Below, in pieces: positions 35,007-44,647 of a DNA stretch of 47,954 nucleotides. The stretch comes from Hymenobacteraceae bacterium (GTDB lineage: Bacteria; Bacteroidota; Bacteroidia; Cytophagales; Flexibacteraceae). Location: contig CANHCT010000005.1 of NCBI GenBank assembly GCA_947459175.1, positions 1 through 47,954 on the forward strand, given 5' to 3'. Below the pieces are notes generated by a model. The model made no database searches and was not told the origin of the DNA. It saw only the letters and a program-made list of their open reading frames with translations. The stretch's first letter is position 1; every line of letters starts with the position of its first letter. Position numbers and translations under genes: made by a program.

Positions 35007-35041
35007 TGCCCTTCACCTGAGGGCCTGCAGAGCTTCTGCAG
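35007..35041 (+). terminator. Tandem hairpins after the small PspC gene
   Basis: A GCCCT/AGGGC stem at 35007-35023 is followed by a perfect 7-bp stem CTGCAGA/TCTGCAG (35025-35031 and 35035-35041), then CAATTTT. They follow the PspC stop within 40 bases. The T-run is short, so terminator function is tentative. Confidence 0.35.
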
Positions 35042-35117
35042 CAATTTTAATGTCAATTTCAGGATTCTCCCATTTATCCGGCCACCGGGTTCCGGAAAGC
35101 CATGTTGCGGCATCCGA

Positions 35118-35840
35118 CTAATTCAAGTGGTAGGCTTTGGCAATTTTTCCGGGAGCCTGTGAATCCACCTTCAGATTGCCTGCAATTTCCAAAACTTCCC
35201 CGAAGGCCTTCGTTACCGATTCTCTGTTGTTTTCATTTTTCCAAAATGCAGGCTTACAAATCAATACAAATGCGGCCCAGGGTGCGGGTCTTTCGTCTAC
35301 CATTTTTAAAATGCCCTGATCGCAAAGCGGTTTGGTCATCCATTTCTCCCAAAAAAACAAATCTGCTTCCTGTTTTTCCAATGCGAGTCTTGCTCCCTCC
35401 AGGTTTTGTACCGGCAAAAACTGATTTTCTTCCAGTGATTCCCCTCGCAATCCGGCATCGAGGCGGGCCACCAGGTGCGAACCCGAACCGAATCGGGAAA
35501 TGGCATATTTCTTTCCCCGCACAGGCGAAACCTGACGAAGGGGGTTGCCGGCACCTGAAAATATTCCCCAAACGAGGGGAGAAGCCACATATACAGCAAG
35601 TGGTTGAATGTCAATTCCCTGAATTATTGCATTGGCTGCCGATTCAGTTAATACCAATGCCAGATCTGTTTGGTCTTCCAGAAGGGCAGCCAACATGGCG
35701 CCCGAGCCACCCGGAAAATCCTGCCACTTCCATTCTTTACCAAAAGCCCTGTACTGATGGGCCTGCAGCCAGGACAGCCAGGGGAAGTTGAAATGCTCGG
35801 GCACACCGGCCAGGCGGATTGTGTTGAAATTTTTTTCCAT
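35118..35840 (-). CDS. Periplasmic-binding-protein-fold protein without signal peptide
   Basis: A 240-residue protein resembling the substrate-binding part of NMT1/THI5- or sulfonate-type ABC transporters. It shows the opening strand IRLAGVPEHFNFPW, WQDFPGGSGAMLAALLEDQTDLALVL near residues 36-61, RFGSGSHLVARLDA and ALEKQEADLFFWEKWMTKPL. No signal peptide or lipobox is visible from the chosen ATG 35838-35840 or from the ATG seven codons upstream, and no transporter genes are adjacent, so it may work in the cytoplasm, for example as a sensor or enzyme. Ligand unknown. It is divergent from coaX. Confidence 0.65.
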   Translation of the reverse strand: MEKNFNTIRLAGVPEHFNFPWLSWLQAHQYRAFGKEWKWQDFPGGSGAMLAALLEDQTDLALVLTESAANAIIQGIDIQPLAVYVASPLVWGIFSGAGNPLRQVSPVRGKKYAISRFGSGSHLVARLDAGLRGESLEENQFLPVQNLEGARLALEKQEADLFFWEKWMTKPLCDQGILKMVDERPAPWAAFVLICKPAFWKNENNRESVTKAFGEVLEIAGNLKVDSQAPGKIAKAYHLN

Positions 35841-35888
35841 CCTTCTTTTCAGATTGCGCAAATTTGATGCCTTAATTTCTGATTTGGA

Positions 35889-36617
35889 GTGAAAAAATAT
35901 TTGGTTGCCGACCTGGGAAATTCAAGAACCAAAACCGGGTATTTTCAGGATGGTAGCCCGCCTGAATTCCGGATTTTTACTGAATTGGATTCCGATTTCG
36001 GCAATTATTGCCGTAGCCTTTCTCCGGATGCTGTGCTGATTTCTTCTACCGCAAGTGCAGAACAGGAAAAAAAACTGGCAGGTTTTTTTCCGAAAGAGGA
36101 CTTGAATTGGCTGCACCATAAAATGGTCAGCGGGATACAATGGTCCTATCCCGAACCCGAAAAACTGGGGAAAGACCGCCTCGCTTCATTGGCGGCTGCC
36201 AAAGAAAAATGGCCCGGAAGAGTTCTTTGTGTGGCCGATGCCGGCACTTGCCTCACTTTGGATTTTTTGGATGCGGAAGGGAAGCACCTGGGAGGAATCA
36301 TTTCACCCGGTATGGACATGCGTCTGGAAAGCATGCACCGGTTTACAGCCGGCCTTCCGAGGGCGGTTTCTGCGGATTTTGCCGGAATTTTCGGTAAATC
36401 TACCCTCGCTTGCCTTGCCTCAGGAGCAGTTTCGGGAATGGTAGCTGAGATTGAATATCATTTTAAATACTTGAAAATCAATCATTCAGTGGAGTCTGTC
36501 CTGATTTTGACAGGGGGAAATGCTGAATATTTGGCACATCACCTGAATAGTCCCAACTTTGTGGCCCCTCATTTGGTATTGGAGGGATTGTATTTCATAC
36601 TCAGGAGTCTTCGCTGA
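35889..36617 (+). CDS. coaX: Type III pantothenate kinase
   Basis: A 242-residue ASKHA-fold kinase that phosphorylates pantothenate in the first step of coenzyme A synthesis. It has the phosphate loop VADLGNSRTKTGYF with Asp8, GKDRLASLAAAKEKWP, VADAGTCLTLDFLD with the catalytic aspartate, and GGIISPGMDMRLESMH. The start is GTG 35889. Length is typical for type III enzymes. The FadL-like barrel gene begins 10 bases after its stop, an arrangement I would expect in Bacteroidota. Confidence 0.93.
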   Translation: MKKYLVADLGNSRTKTGYFQDGSPPEFRIFTELDSDFGNYCRSLSPDAVLISSTASAEQEKKLAGFFPKEDLNWLHHKMVSGIQWSYPEPEKLGKDRLASLAAAKEKWPGRVLCVADAGTCLTLDFLDAEGKHLGGIISPGMDMRLESMHRFTAGLPRAVSADFAGIFGKSTLACLASGAVSGMVAEIEYHFKYLKINHSVESVLILTGGNAEYLAHHLNSPNFVAPHLVLEGLYFILRSLR

Positions 36618-36627
36618 TAGCCGAAAA

Positions 36628-37908
36628 TTGAATCACCCGTTTCGCCACTTTCTTCTTTCTTTCATTTGGCTGATTTTGCCCTATTGTGTTCATGCACAAA
36701 GCATTATGGGTCATACTCCGATATCCCGCTTTGGTCCGGGAATCCCGTTCGGGAGTGGTATTTCTCGGCTTGAGGGATTGGCCGGTACCAATACCGCTCT
36801 TCCCAATGCCGATCATGCCAATTTTGGCAATCCGGCATTATTGGCAGTCAATGAAAAGGTTCAACTCAATATGGACCTTCGATATGCATACCGGGAACTG
36901 AATGGTCCGGGAGCCGGAAAATACAGGAGTGGCGGTGCAGGGCCGGCCAATATTTCTTTTTTGATTCCGGTTTCCAAAAAGTTCTCCGCAGGCTTTGGGG
37001 CCAGACCCTACACCATCCGGGATTTCATTTTTTTTGAAAAGCAGTTGATCGGGGGTGATTCCATTGGTCTGAGAACCAGAGGGCTCGGGGGAACAAGCCA
37101 GTTCTTTTTTTCACTTGCTTATAAAATCAGTCCCAAGGTTAGGATTGGTTTGGAAAGCAGCTACATCCTGGGCACTTTGGAAGATTCAGTTTCATTTGGT
37201 ATTCTTCCTTCGGATGTCAATTTTAACTTTATATCTGTACGCCAGCGCCGGGTAAGTCAGTTTGTTTTTAAACCCGGATTGCATTTGGTATTTCCCTTAT
37301 CCGGGAGCTCTGGACGGTTTTTAAATTTTGGTGCCACTGCTGACCTCAGCGGCCGGTTAGGCTACCGTGATTTCTCCTTTTTTACTATTAAAGGCCTTGG
37401 AGGTCAGCGTGATACGCTCAGTAACAATGTCAACGGAACCTTTCGGCGGCCGCTCACCTATTCATTTGGAATCAGTTTGCTTTCACAGGAGAGCTGGTCG
37501 GTGGGCTTGGATGCAGATTATCAGGTGGCCCCACCTCAAAACGAGGAAAATCTATTGGTGAAAAATAAGAATGCCTTTTCCGTGCGCCTGGGAGGCGAAT
37601 ACATTATGGGTACTAAAAAATCGACCCGCTATCTTAATGTCATTACCTTCAGAGGAGGCCTGGCTTACAATCAATTGCCGTTTGCTGAAAACGGTAAACA
37701 ACTGACAGACAGGAAAATTACACTCGGTGCTTCATTCCCCATTATACGCAAAGAGGCAAAATTCACCCGACCCCTTATCAATTTGTCTGTTGCATTCGGA
37801 CAAAGAGGGCTGGAAAACAGCTCTGTCGGATTTGAGAATTACTATCAGGTAAATCTTGGCTTTACGCTGAATGATTTTCTGTGGTTCAATCGCTACAAGA
37901 TTGATTGA
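36628..37908 (+). CDS. Outer-membrane beta-barrel protein, FadL/OmpP1-like
   Basis: About 426 residues from a TTG at 36628 (MNHPFRHFLLSFIWLILPYCVHAQS), which gives a clean signal peptide and does not overlap coaX. A longer in-frame reading from 36559 overlaps coaX by 59 bases. After cleavage comes GHTPISRFGPGIPFGSG and a segment ending ANFGNPALL, the N-terminal hatch pattern of the Bacteroidota FadL-like family. The remainder is barrel strands ending in NLGFTLNDFLWFNRYKID. Family members include lipid-uptake channels and secretion-associated barrels; the cargo here is unknown. Likely co-transcribed with coaX. Confidence 0.7.
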   Translation: MNHPFRHFLLSFIWLILPYCVHAQSIMGHTPISRFGPGIPFGSGISRLEGLAGTNTALPNADHANFGNPALLAVNEKVQLNMDLRYAYRELNGPGAGKYRSGGAGPANISFLIPVSKKFSAGFGARPYTIRDFIFFEKQLIGGDSIGLRTRGLGGTSQFFFSLAYKISPKVRIGLESSYILGTLEDSVSFGILPSDVNFNFISVRQRRVSQFVFKPGLHLVFPLSGSSGRFLNFGATADLSGRLGYRDFSFFTIKGLGGQRDTLSNNVNGTFRRPLTYSFGISLLSQESWSVGLDADYQVAPPQNEENLLVKNKNAFSVRLGGEYIMGTKKSTRYLNVITFRGGLAYNQLPFAENGKQLTDRKITLGASFPIIRKEAKFTRPLINLSVAFGQRGLENSSVGFENYYQVNLGFTLNDFLWFNRYKID

Positions 37909-37981
37909 CAACCGGTAGGCTCCAATTCCAAGCAATCCTTTAATTTTCAAGCGAAAGATGCCGGGTTCTTCAGACAGGCCA

Positions 37982-40900
37982 TCAGTATTTGATCCACTTC
38001 AAAACCTTGCGGTCTGAACCGGTTTCAATCAGGATGAGATACATACCGGAATTTAACTTTTCGGTGTTCAAGTCCAGATTTTCTTTGCCCGAGGCTTCTA
38101 CCCGCACATGGCTTTTGCTCTGCGCATCCTGAATCATTATTTTTTCACTTCCGCTCAGGCCGGCAATTTTTAATTTGTTCAGACCCGGATTGGGGAAAAC
38201 CATCACCTGTTTTTCAATCATTTTTCCAACCTGAACCGGAATCTTTCCGAGCAACAGGAAACGATTGGAGGAAAAGGTAGAGGCAGAACCGATTTCAAAA
38301 GGGTAAACAAACGAACTGCTGTTGAGGGGGTAGGAAAATCCGCTTTCCAAATCCTTGAGCACCCATAATTTACCATTGAAAATTTCGTCACCCAGATTGA
38401 TTTCAAAGAAATAATTTCCCGGATTTTCTACGCTGTAACCAAATACCACCGAGTCGGCATCTTCAAAATACCTGCCCTGAATTGAAGTCCGGATGCCTTC
38501 CTGTGTTTTGGAAAAAAGCGTGATTCCTGCGGGTCCGTTTCCAAACTTGGTGGCATCGTATTCCGGCTCATACTGGGCTCCTGCCTGGGCCATCCACCGG
38601 ATGGCTACTTCATCTCTTTGTCCGCTGCTGTTTCTGAGTTTAAAGCGGCCGGCATCGGGCGGGTCCTGGGTAGAAATTCTGATGAAATTGGCACTCACAG
38701 GAACGAGAGGCTTGGCATCTTCGGTAATCTGAAGGGCCGGACTGGCAGCGTTGGCTTTTACAAAAAAGCCCTGACTGGATGCTATGTATTGATTAACCCC
38801 AAAAATTGAAAGTCCTGTGCCGATGGAGTAAGAACCATATGCTTCGTCTTCATGGTTCCAGATGTGAAGTTCTCCTCCGATGTTGGTGCGGCTCAGACTG
38901 TTAAAGTCAATTTCGCAAGGATAGGGATTGGCCAGCAGGTTCCAGCCGCCGCCACCATAACCCATAGGAGAAAAACTGACACCAAAAGATTTGTTACCGG
39001 AAACAATGGGGCCGGTATTGGCAAAAATGGGGCTGCTGTTGAAAAAAGGCTGGTTCAGATAGGCTCTGTATCCTCTTCCTACAGTTACTCCCGGTGGGCT
39101 ATATTCCCAGCCGTTTATTTGAAGGCCATTGTTTAGCGTTCCCCCTTCATTGTGGAGGAATAGGGTGTTGTCGGTAATCGTAAAGTCGTCAGACCAATTG
39201 GATAGGGTCTGATTTTCAACCGGAGTTCCGATTAAAAACCAACCTGGCGTACTCCCGGGAACATGTCTTTGAACGGTAACATCGCCGACCAGGGCAGCAC
39301 TGGGTTCCACCTTTGCGAGCCGGGCCGTTCCGGAGGCGTTGGATACCAATACCAAGTTGCCGTCTGAAATGAGTTGACCGGTCTGTAACTTCAAGGTACC
39401 TGTAAGCAGGGTTTGATCATTGAGGGTGACTCCGGCAGCATTGTCGATGGTGAGATTCCGGATTTTCCCTTTCCATGTTTGGGCGGTTGAGCCTTTCATA
39501 ATCACCGTTCCGGAGATTGCATTTGCCGAAAGATTGGCTCCGTTGCCATACACCTCAATGGCGGAAGATGCCGTGAGCGATTGTCCGGATAAAACGGTCA
39601 GGTCTTTTGCCGTAAACCCTGCACCGTTGTAGGGCCCGTCGATGAAAGCGCTGATGGTGGAATTGGGCGGACCCAAGTCCCATGTGGTGCCGTCCCATAC
39701 GGTAAAGTCCATGGGGTCGTCGTTGAGGCTGGCCACCCGGTTTCTGCCGGTTCCGTCAAAGCCGGTAAACTCCCCTCCAATCAGAAGCTCATCTCCGTTG
39801 TCAATCACTACATTCACCGGGTCATTGGTTCCGGTTCCGGTATTGAAACCAAGATTTTTGGAGCCGCTGGGCTTCAAACGGATAATACCGTTTCTTCCGA
39901 TGCCCTTATTGCCATCGTCAAAATCTCCCGCAACGGTAATCTGGCCGTTTGCCTGATCGGCAAACATATCCCGTACTGGTCCGTCGGTGGAAGCAGATGC
40001 ATCAAATCCGGGATCAATCTGTCCGGTTTGCGACATGCGAAACAGGTTCCGGCGGTTGCCGGCGTTGTATTGGGAGAACAAGCCACCCACCAAAACCTGG
40101 CTGTTGGCCTGAAAAGCAATGGACATTACCTTTCCGCCTGAAGAAACGCCGAAGCCCTGATTGTTGGCTACTTTGAACAAGCCTTTTGCATCCAGTCTGA
40201 CAATTCCGTTTCTGAAAAACCCATTGTAAGAATTGAAATCTCCCCCGACAAAAACGATGCTGTCCTGATAGATTTTAATGGTCCGCACAATGCCGTTGAA
40301 TCCGGAGCCGGTTTGAAAGCCGGGGTCAACCGAACCGTTTGGATTCAGTCTCACAATGCCGTTGGCCTGCACACCGTTGAAGGATGTAAAATCGCCTCCC
40401 ACCAAAATTTTTCCGTTGCTGAAAAGGGCCATGGTCCGGATGGTATCATTGGCTCCCAGACCTATCAAAAAGCCCGGGTCTACTACGCCGGTTGAGTCCA
40501 GCCGCACAATGCTACGCCGGTTAAGGTTGTTGAAACTGTTGAATCGGCCTGCAACCAGAATTTTTTTATCCGACTGTACCAAAACAGCTCTCACGGCTCC
40601 GTTTGCCCCTTTTCCGGGAACAAAACTAGGGTCATTCTGGCCGTTGGGTAACAATTTGGCCACTCCGTTTCTTTTGTTCCAGTTGAAATATCCAAAATCT
40701 CCACCCAGAATAATCCTGCCATTTGGCTGCAGGGCCATAGAGTATACAATGTCATCCACACCGGTATTCTGGTGAAAGGGGAGATCCACAAAACCATTGG
40801 CAGATACCCGGGCTATGTTTCGTCTTTGGGTTTCGTCTATCCTGCGAAAGAACCCGCCAACCACAAATTTTCCCGCCCCGTCGCGGTCAAAGGCCAGAAT

Positions 40901-42022
40901 GGGTCCGTCGCTGGAAGTATCGGTTGCAAAAAGCAAATCCAGATTGCCGTTTGTCAAAACCCTGGCCAGTCTGCCTTTGGGGGTGGTACCTACGGAGGTG
41001 AAGAAACCGGCAGTAACCACATTTCCTCCGGGAATAACCATCAGTTTGGAAATGGCTCCATTGCCGGAAGTGAAGGGGCTGTTGAAAGCAATATCCGGAC
41101 TTCCGTCGGCCAAAAGTCGGGCCAGATTTACCCTGCTGTTTCCCAAAATATCGGAAAAATTTCCTCCGATGAAGATTTGGTTTGAAGGATTCACATCCAA
41201 TGTGTTTACCACACCGGGTTCTCCGAAAGGAACATTGAAGGTGGCATCTTTCTGGCCGTTTGCCAAAAGCCGGATTACAAAATGTGATTTATCCCCGGGA
41301 AGGAGGCTCCCTCCGTTAAAAGACTCTTGGAAATCTCCGTAAATCAGGATTTTACTGTCCGCCAAAACCTTGATGCCCCTGACGCCCAGCCCTGTTCCCG
41401 CACCTCCGGAGCCTGCATCAAAGGAAAGGTCCACTGTACCGTTGGGCATAAGCCGAACAATGCTGGAGCGGGGTGATCCGTTAAATTCATTGAAATTTCC
41501 AGCCAGCAGAATTTTACCGTCAGGCAGAATCTCAACCCCGAAAATAGTGCTGTCGGCTCCGCTTCCGGTCAGAAATCCGAAGTCCTGTGTTCCGTCGGTA
41601 TTCAAGCGCACAATTCTGTTTACTACCGAAGGTCCAAACTGGATGAAAGAACCCGCAACGATGATTTTGCCATCGGGCTGAATGGCGAACTGGCTGATGG
41701 TGCCGCCTGAAACACCGTAGCTGGAAAAGTTTCCGAAAGTAGAATCGAGACCCTGATTGTTGCCTTTTAACCTGGCCAGTCCGAAACGCGGGACTCCGTT
41801 ATACCGGCTGAATGTACCCCCGACCAAAACCTTGCCGTCGGCCTGAAATTTTACGGCTGTGACGGCTCCGTTGAAACCATCGCCAAAGCCGAATCCCCGG
41901 TCTGTGGAATTGAACGCTGTGTTCAGGGTGACCTGTGCATTTGCTGTTATGAAAAAAGTTAATGCAGCGAGGCCGAAAAGAAAAAACCGGGAAATAAAAG
42001 CGAATTTGTATATTTTCACCAT
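37982..42022 (-). CDS. Giant secreted delta-60 repeat protein with type IX sorting domain
   Basis: A 1346-residue protein from ATG 42020-42022; a more upstream in-frame ATG adds five residues. A signal peptide (FFLFGLAALTFFITANAQ) ends near residue 30. About 30-835 holds 14 delta-60 type repeats of roughly 50-60 residues, each with a core like GKILVGGDF followed by IVRLNPNGSVDPGF. The region about 840-1030 has beta-helix-like strands (LTIDNAAGVTLNDQTLLTGTLKL). The last 80 residues are a type IX (Por) sorting domain (QVMVFPNPGLNKLKI ... SGMYLILIETGSDRKVLKWIKY). It would cross the outer membrane by the type IX system and be anchored or released. The repeats probably fold as beta-propellers. Function unknown; adhesion is a guess. 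Confidence 0.9.
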   Translation of the reverse strand: MVKIYKFAFISRFFLFGLAALTFFITANAQVTLNTAFNSTDRGFGFGDGFNGAVTAVKFQADGKVLVGGTFSRYNGVPRFGLARLKGNNQGLDSTFGNFSSYGVSGGTISQFAIQPDGKIIVAGSFIQFGPSVVNRIVRLNTDGTQDFGFLTGSGADSTIFGVEILPDGKILLAGNFNEFNGSPRSSIVRLMPNGTVDLSFDAGSGGAGTGLGVRGIKVLADSKILIYGDFQESFNGGSLLPGDKSHFVIRLLANGQKDATFNVPFGEPGVVNTLDVNPSNQIFIGGNFSDILGNSRVNLARLLADGSPDIAFNSPFTSGNGAISKLMVIPGGNVVTAGFFTSVGTTPKGRLARVLTNGNLDLLFATDTSSDGPILAFDRDGAGKFVVGGFFRRIDETQRRNIARVSANGFVDLPFHQNTGVDDIVYSMALQPNGRIILGGDFGYFNWNKRNGVAKLLPNGQNDPSFVPGKGANGAVRAVLVQSDKKILVAGRFNSFNNLNRRSIVRLDSTGVVDPGFLIGLGANDTIRTMALFSNGKILVGGDFTSFNGVQANGIVRLNPNGSVDPGFQTGSGFNGIVRTIKIYQDSIVFVGGDFNSYNGFFRNGIVRLDAKGLFKVANNQGFGVSSGGKVMSIAFQANSQVLVGGLFSQYNAGNRRNLFRMSQTGQIDPGFDASASTDGPVRDMFADQANGQITVAGDFDDGNKGIGRNGIIRLKPSGSKNLGFNTGTGTNDPVNVVIDNGDELLIGGEFTGFDGTGRNRVASLNDDPMDFTVWDGTTWDLGPPNSTISAFIDGPYNGAGFTAKDLTVLSGQSLTASSAIEVYGNGANLSANAISGTVIMKGSTAQTWKGKIRNLTIDNAAGVTLNDQTLLTGTLKLQTGQLISDGNLVLVSNASGTARLAKVEPSAALVGDVTVQRHVPGSTPGWFLIGTPVENQTLSNWSDDFTITDNTLFLHNEGGTLNNGLQINGWEYSPPGVTVGRGYRAYLNQPFFNSSPIFANTGPIVSGNKSFGVSFSPMGYGGGGWNLLANPYPCEIDFNSLSRTNIGGELHIWNHEDEAYGSYSIGTGLSIFGVNQYIASSQGFFVKANAASPALQITEDAKPLVPVSANFIRISTQDPPDAGRFKLRNSSGQRDEVAIRWMAQAGAQYEPEYDATKFGNGPAGITLFSKTQEGIRTSIQGRYFEDADSVVFGYSVENPGNYFFEINLGDEIFNGKLWVLKDLESGFSYPLNSSSFVYPFEIGSASTFSSNRFLLLGKIPVQVGKMIEKQVMVFPNPGLNKLKIAGLSGSEKIMIQDAQSKSHVRVEASGKENLDLNTEKLNSGMYLILIETGSDRKVLKWIKY

Positions 42023-42200
42023 AGGCAAAAAGGTCATTCAGGAGATGGTAAAATTGAAAAATTAATTTCATTTACGATGTAATTTTTTTTTGATAAAGAA
42101 AGAAATTTTGGCAGAGTTATTAATCGGCTGCTCTCAATGCATTTTTCCAAAGTTCAGGGTCCATTTTTTTTAAGCCGGGCGGAATAGATTTTTCAAAACT

Positions 42201-43565
42201 CTATTCAGGGTGAGAAGCGGATTCAACTCCGGCAAGGAATGCTCCATACCACCTTCCGGATTCTTTAATGATGCGGTTTTGGGTTTCCGGTTCCAGATAG
42301 ACAAGGCCAAAGCGGGGCCTGTATCCCTCGGCCCATTCAAAATTGTCCACAAGGGTCCACACAAAATAGCCCTCCGCTCTTATGCCGTGGTCTATGGCTT
42401 TTTTCACCTGTCCGATATGGTCCTGCAGATATGCTTTCCGAAGCGGGTCAAAAACCAGGGGCTTCCCGTTGTAAAAATCAGGAAAAGCGGCACCATTCTC
42501 CGTAACTACAACCGGTCTTTCGGGATTGTAAGAGGCAAATTGGCGAATCATCTGAAAAAGTGCTTCCGGAAATACCTCCCAAACCATTTCCGTATGCAAA
42601 ACCCTTCTTTTTCTGGCATTTACGAGTTTTGCTCCCAGATAGGGAACAAATCGGGAAGAAGCCACAACCTCCCTCGTGTAATTTTGAACGCCTGTAAAAT
42701 CCAGATTCGCCTTCAGGCCGGATTCGTCCCCGCTTTTCATCCATTTTTCTACTCGCCTGAGGAAAGGAAGATCTTCCAAAGGAAAGCCCAAGCCCGAAGC
42801 CGGCTCGATAAACAAACGGTTAAACAGGGCATCAGCCCGTTTTGAGGCCTTTATGTCGGCCTCCGTTTCGGTAAGGGGAGTTATGTATGAGCAGGAATAA
42901 GCCGATCCTATCCGGACATCTGATTCATAGCTCCGGAGGGTTTTTTCACCAATGCTGGTGCACAAGGCAGCATGCAGCATGGCAGGAATAAAGTTTGAAA
43001 ATCCCTTGCGGCCCGGGGCATGGTATCCCAGAAAATAGCCGGCACCGGTAAAAACCATGGGTTCATTGAGAACAATCCAGTTTTTAACTCCTCTGTGCAT
43101 CAATTCTTTACCGGCTGTATCGGCAAATTCCCCAAATGCTTGGAGGATATCCCTGTTGGTCCAGCCACCCCTGTTTTCCAACGCCTGCGGCAAATCCCAA
43201 TGGTAAAGGGTGACCCATGGATTGATGCCCTGACGGAGCAGGGCATCAATAAGTCGTTTGTAAAAGTCAAGTCCTTTTTGGTTTATTCTGCCCCGCCCTT
43301 CCGGTAAAATTCTTGGCCAGGAAAGCGAAAACCTGAAATTCTCTATGTTCAGATTCTTCAGAATCCGGATGTCTTCGGGATAGCGGTGATAAAAATCACA
43401 GGCTGTTTCGGGATGATGATTCCTGTAGATTTTGCCTTTTCTGGCAGAAAAAGTATCCCAGACAGAAGGCCCTTTTCCGTCTTTGTTCCATGCACCTTCG
43501 ATTTGCAGGGCTGCTGTGGAAACACCCCAACTGAAATTTTCAGGAAAATCGCTCCTTTTTAACAA
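42201..43565 (-). CDS. Glycoside hydrolase family 1 beta-glucosidase
   Basis: A 454-residue (beta/alpha)8 enzyme that hydrolyses beta-linked glucose or related sugars. The family start (FPENFSWGVSTAALQIEGAW) is present. So are TLYHWDLPQALE, the acid/base Glu168 in VLNEPM and the nucleophile Glu356 in VVVTENGAAF, then GYFVWTLVDNFEWAEGYRPRFGLVY. No signal peptide, so cytoplasmic. It begins seven bases after the glycosyltransferase gene, as last member of a three-gene run with a metallophosphoesterase and a glycosyltransferase, which is unusual company for a catabolic enzyme. Confidence 0.94.
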   Translation of the reverse strand: MLKRSDFPENFSWGVSTAALQIEGAWNKDGKGPSVWDTFSARKGKIYRNHHPETACDFYHRYPEDIRILKNLNIENFRFSLSWPRILPEGRGRINQKGLDFYKRLIDALLRQGINPWVTLYHWDLPQALENRGGWTNRDILQAFGEFADTAGKELMHRGVKNWIVLNEPMVFTGAGYFLGYHAPGRKGFSNFIPAMLHAALCTSIGEKTLRSYESDVRIGSAYSCSYITPLTETEADIKASKRADALFNRLFIEPASGLGFPLEDLPFLRRVEKWMKSGDESGLKANLDFTGVQNYTREVVASSRFVPYLGAKLVNARKRRVLHTEMVWEVFPEALFQMIRQFASYNPERPVVVTENGAAFPDFYNGKPLVFDPLRKAYLQDHIGQVKKAIDHGIRAEGYFVWTLVDNFEWAEGYRPRFGLVYLEPETQNRIIKESGRWYGAFLAGVESASHPE

Positions 43566-43571
43566 GAATTT

Positions 43572-44621
43572 TCAGGCAGACAATGGATTTAATCCCGCAG
43601 GCCAGATTATTTCCGACCTGGGTTGTTCAGCTCGCTTTTCCGCACCCTGAAGAACCATTTTTACAATATTATCGGTCTGGTCGGGGTAGTGAACCTGAAC
43701 TGGCCGGTCGTTTTCAAGCCAGTCCTGGATGTGGCCGGCAAATTTTTTCTTCAGACTTTTCATAGTCTTAACTCCCATTTCTGCCAGGGCAGCAGCATTG
43801 CATTGTTGCTCATATTGGTTTTTCATGGGAATTACCATCAGCTTTTTATTTAAAAACATCGCTTCGGCAGGGGTCTCAAAACCGGCACCGCACAGGACCG
43901 CCTTTCCCATTGACATACTCTGAATAAAATCTTCATTGTTCACAGGCCTGATCCGGATATTGCCAAAATGGAAAGCCTTTCTGGTGTGTTTCGAAAATAT
44001 ATGCCAGTTTTCGCCCGGAAAAAAAGAAAGAACTTTTACAATCTTTTCCGTGTCGTAGGCGGGCAGATACACCGTAATATGGTCTCTTTCGTCGGGTTCG
44101 AGCTCCCTGATTTGCTGCCTGATTACCGGAGAAAAAATTCCGCTTCCATATTCACGGAAATGAAATCCATATCCTTTTTGGACCGGGGCATAATTTCCCA
44201 AAACCATCTTACCCAGCCAGTCTGATTTTTCCGGCTTCGGGGCATTCGGATGCATGACCGCAAACTGATGACTTAATGAAATACAAGGGACGCCCCTCAA
44301 TCTTGCCGCCCAGGCCGAAACTGGTTCGAAGTCATTGATTACCAAATCATACTGATTGATTGGCAAGTCTCTTACCTCTCGGATGAAGCGGCGGGTAATG
44401 CATTTTCTGAAAGTTTCAATCAGATCTACATTGCCCTTCTTACCAAAAATAAAACCCATTCCATGAAGCCTGTACCGAACTGCTGCCCCGGGCGAGACAT
44501 CAGACTGAATGCCCGAAATCAGAACATCGGTCCGGGCATGTTGCTGAAAGGCGGGAATGAGGTCCCTGGCACGGGTAATGTGGCCATTTCCTGTTCCCTG
44601 TATGGCATAAAGGATTTTCAT
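43572..44621 (-). CDS. GT-B glycosyltransferase, MurG/UGT-like
   Basis: A 349-residue protein with the N-terminal signature MKILYAIQGTGNGHITRARDL, typical of GT-B enzymes related to MurG and COG1819. The C-terminal donor domain has the UDP-sugar-binding layout: an FPGENWHIFSKHT-type strand; ENFIQ-type turn seen here as NNEDFIQSMSMGKAVLCGAGFETPAEAMF; and the late PMKNQYEQQCNAAAL, which fits the base- and ribose-contacting loop. No membrane segment. Acceptor unknown; the neighbouring LpxH-like gene suggests a lipid-linked product (inference). It follows that gene by 26 bases. Confidence 0.8.
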   Translation of the reverse strand: MKILYAIQGTGNGHITRARDLIPAFQQHARTDVLISGIQSDVSPGAAVRYRLHGMGFIFGKKGNVDLIETFRKCITRRFIREVRDLPINQYDLVINDFEPVSAWAARLRGVPCISLSHQFAVMHPNAPKPEKSDWLGKMVLGNYAPVQKGYGFHFREYGSGIFSPVIRQQIRELEPDERDHITVYLPAYDTEKIVKVLSFFPGENWHIFSKHTRKAFHFGNIRIRPVNNEDFIQSMSMGKAVLCGAGFETPAEAMFLNKKLMVIPMKNQYEQQCNAAALAEMGVKTMKSLKKKFAGHIQDWLENDRPVQVHYPDQTDNIVKMVLQGAEKRAEQPRSEIIWPAGLNPLSA

Positions 44622-44647
44622 TTTTCAGTATTCGGTTTGCATTAAAA

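Noticed and set aside
35102-35791. A 229-residue plus-strand frame opposite the solute-binding-like gene
   Set aside because: Proline/arginine-rich shadow; the minus strand has a coherent protein with family motifs.
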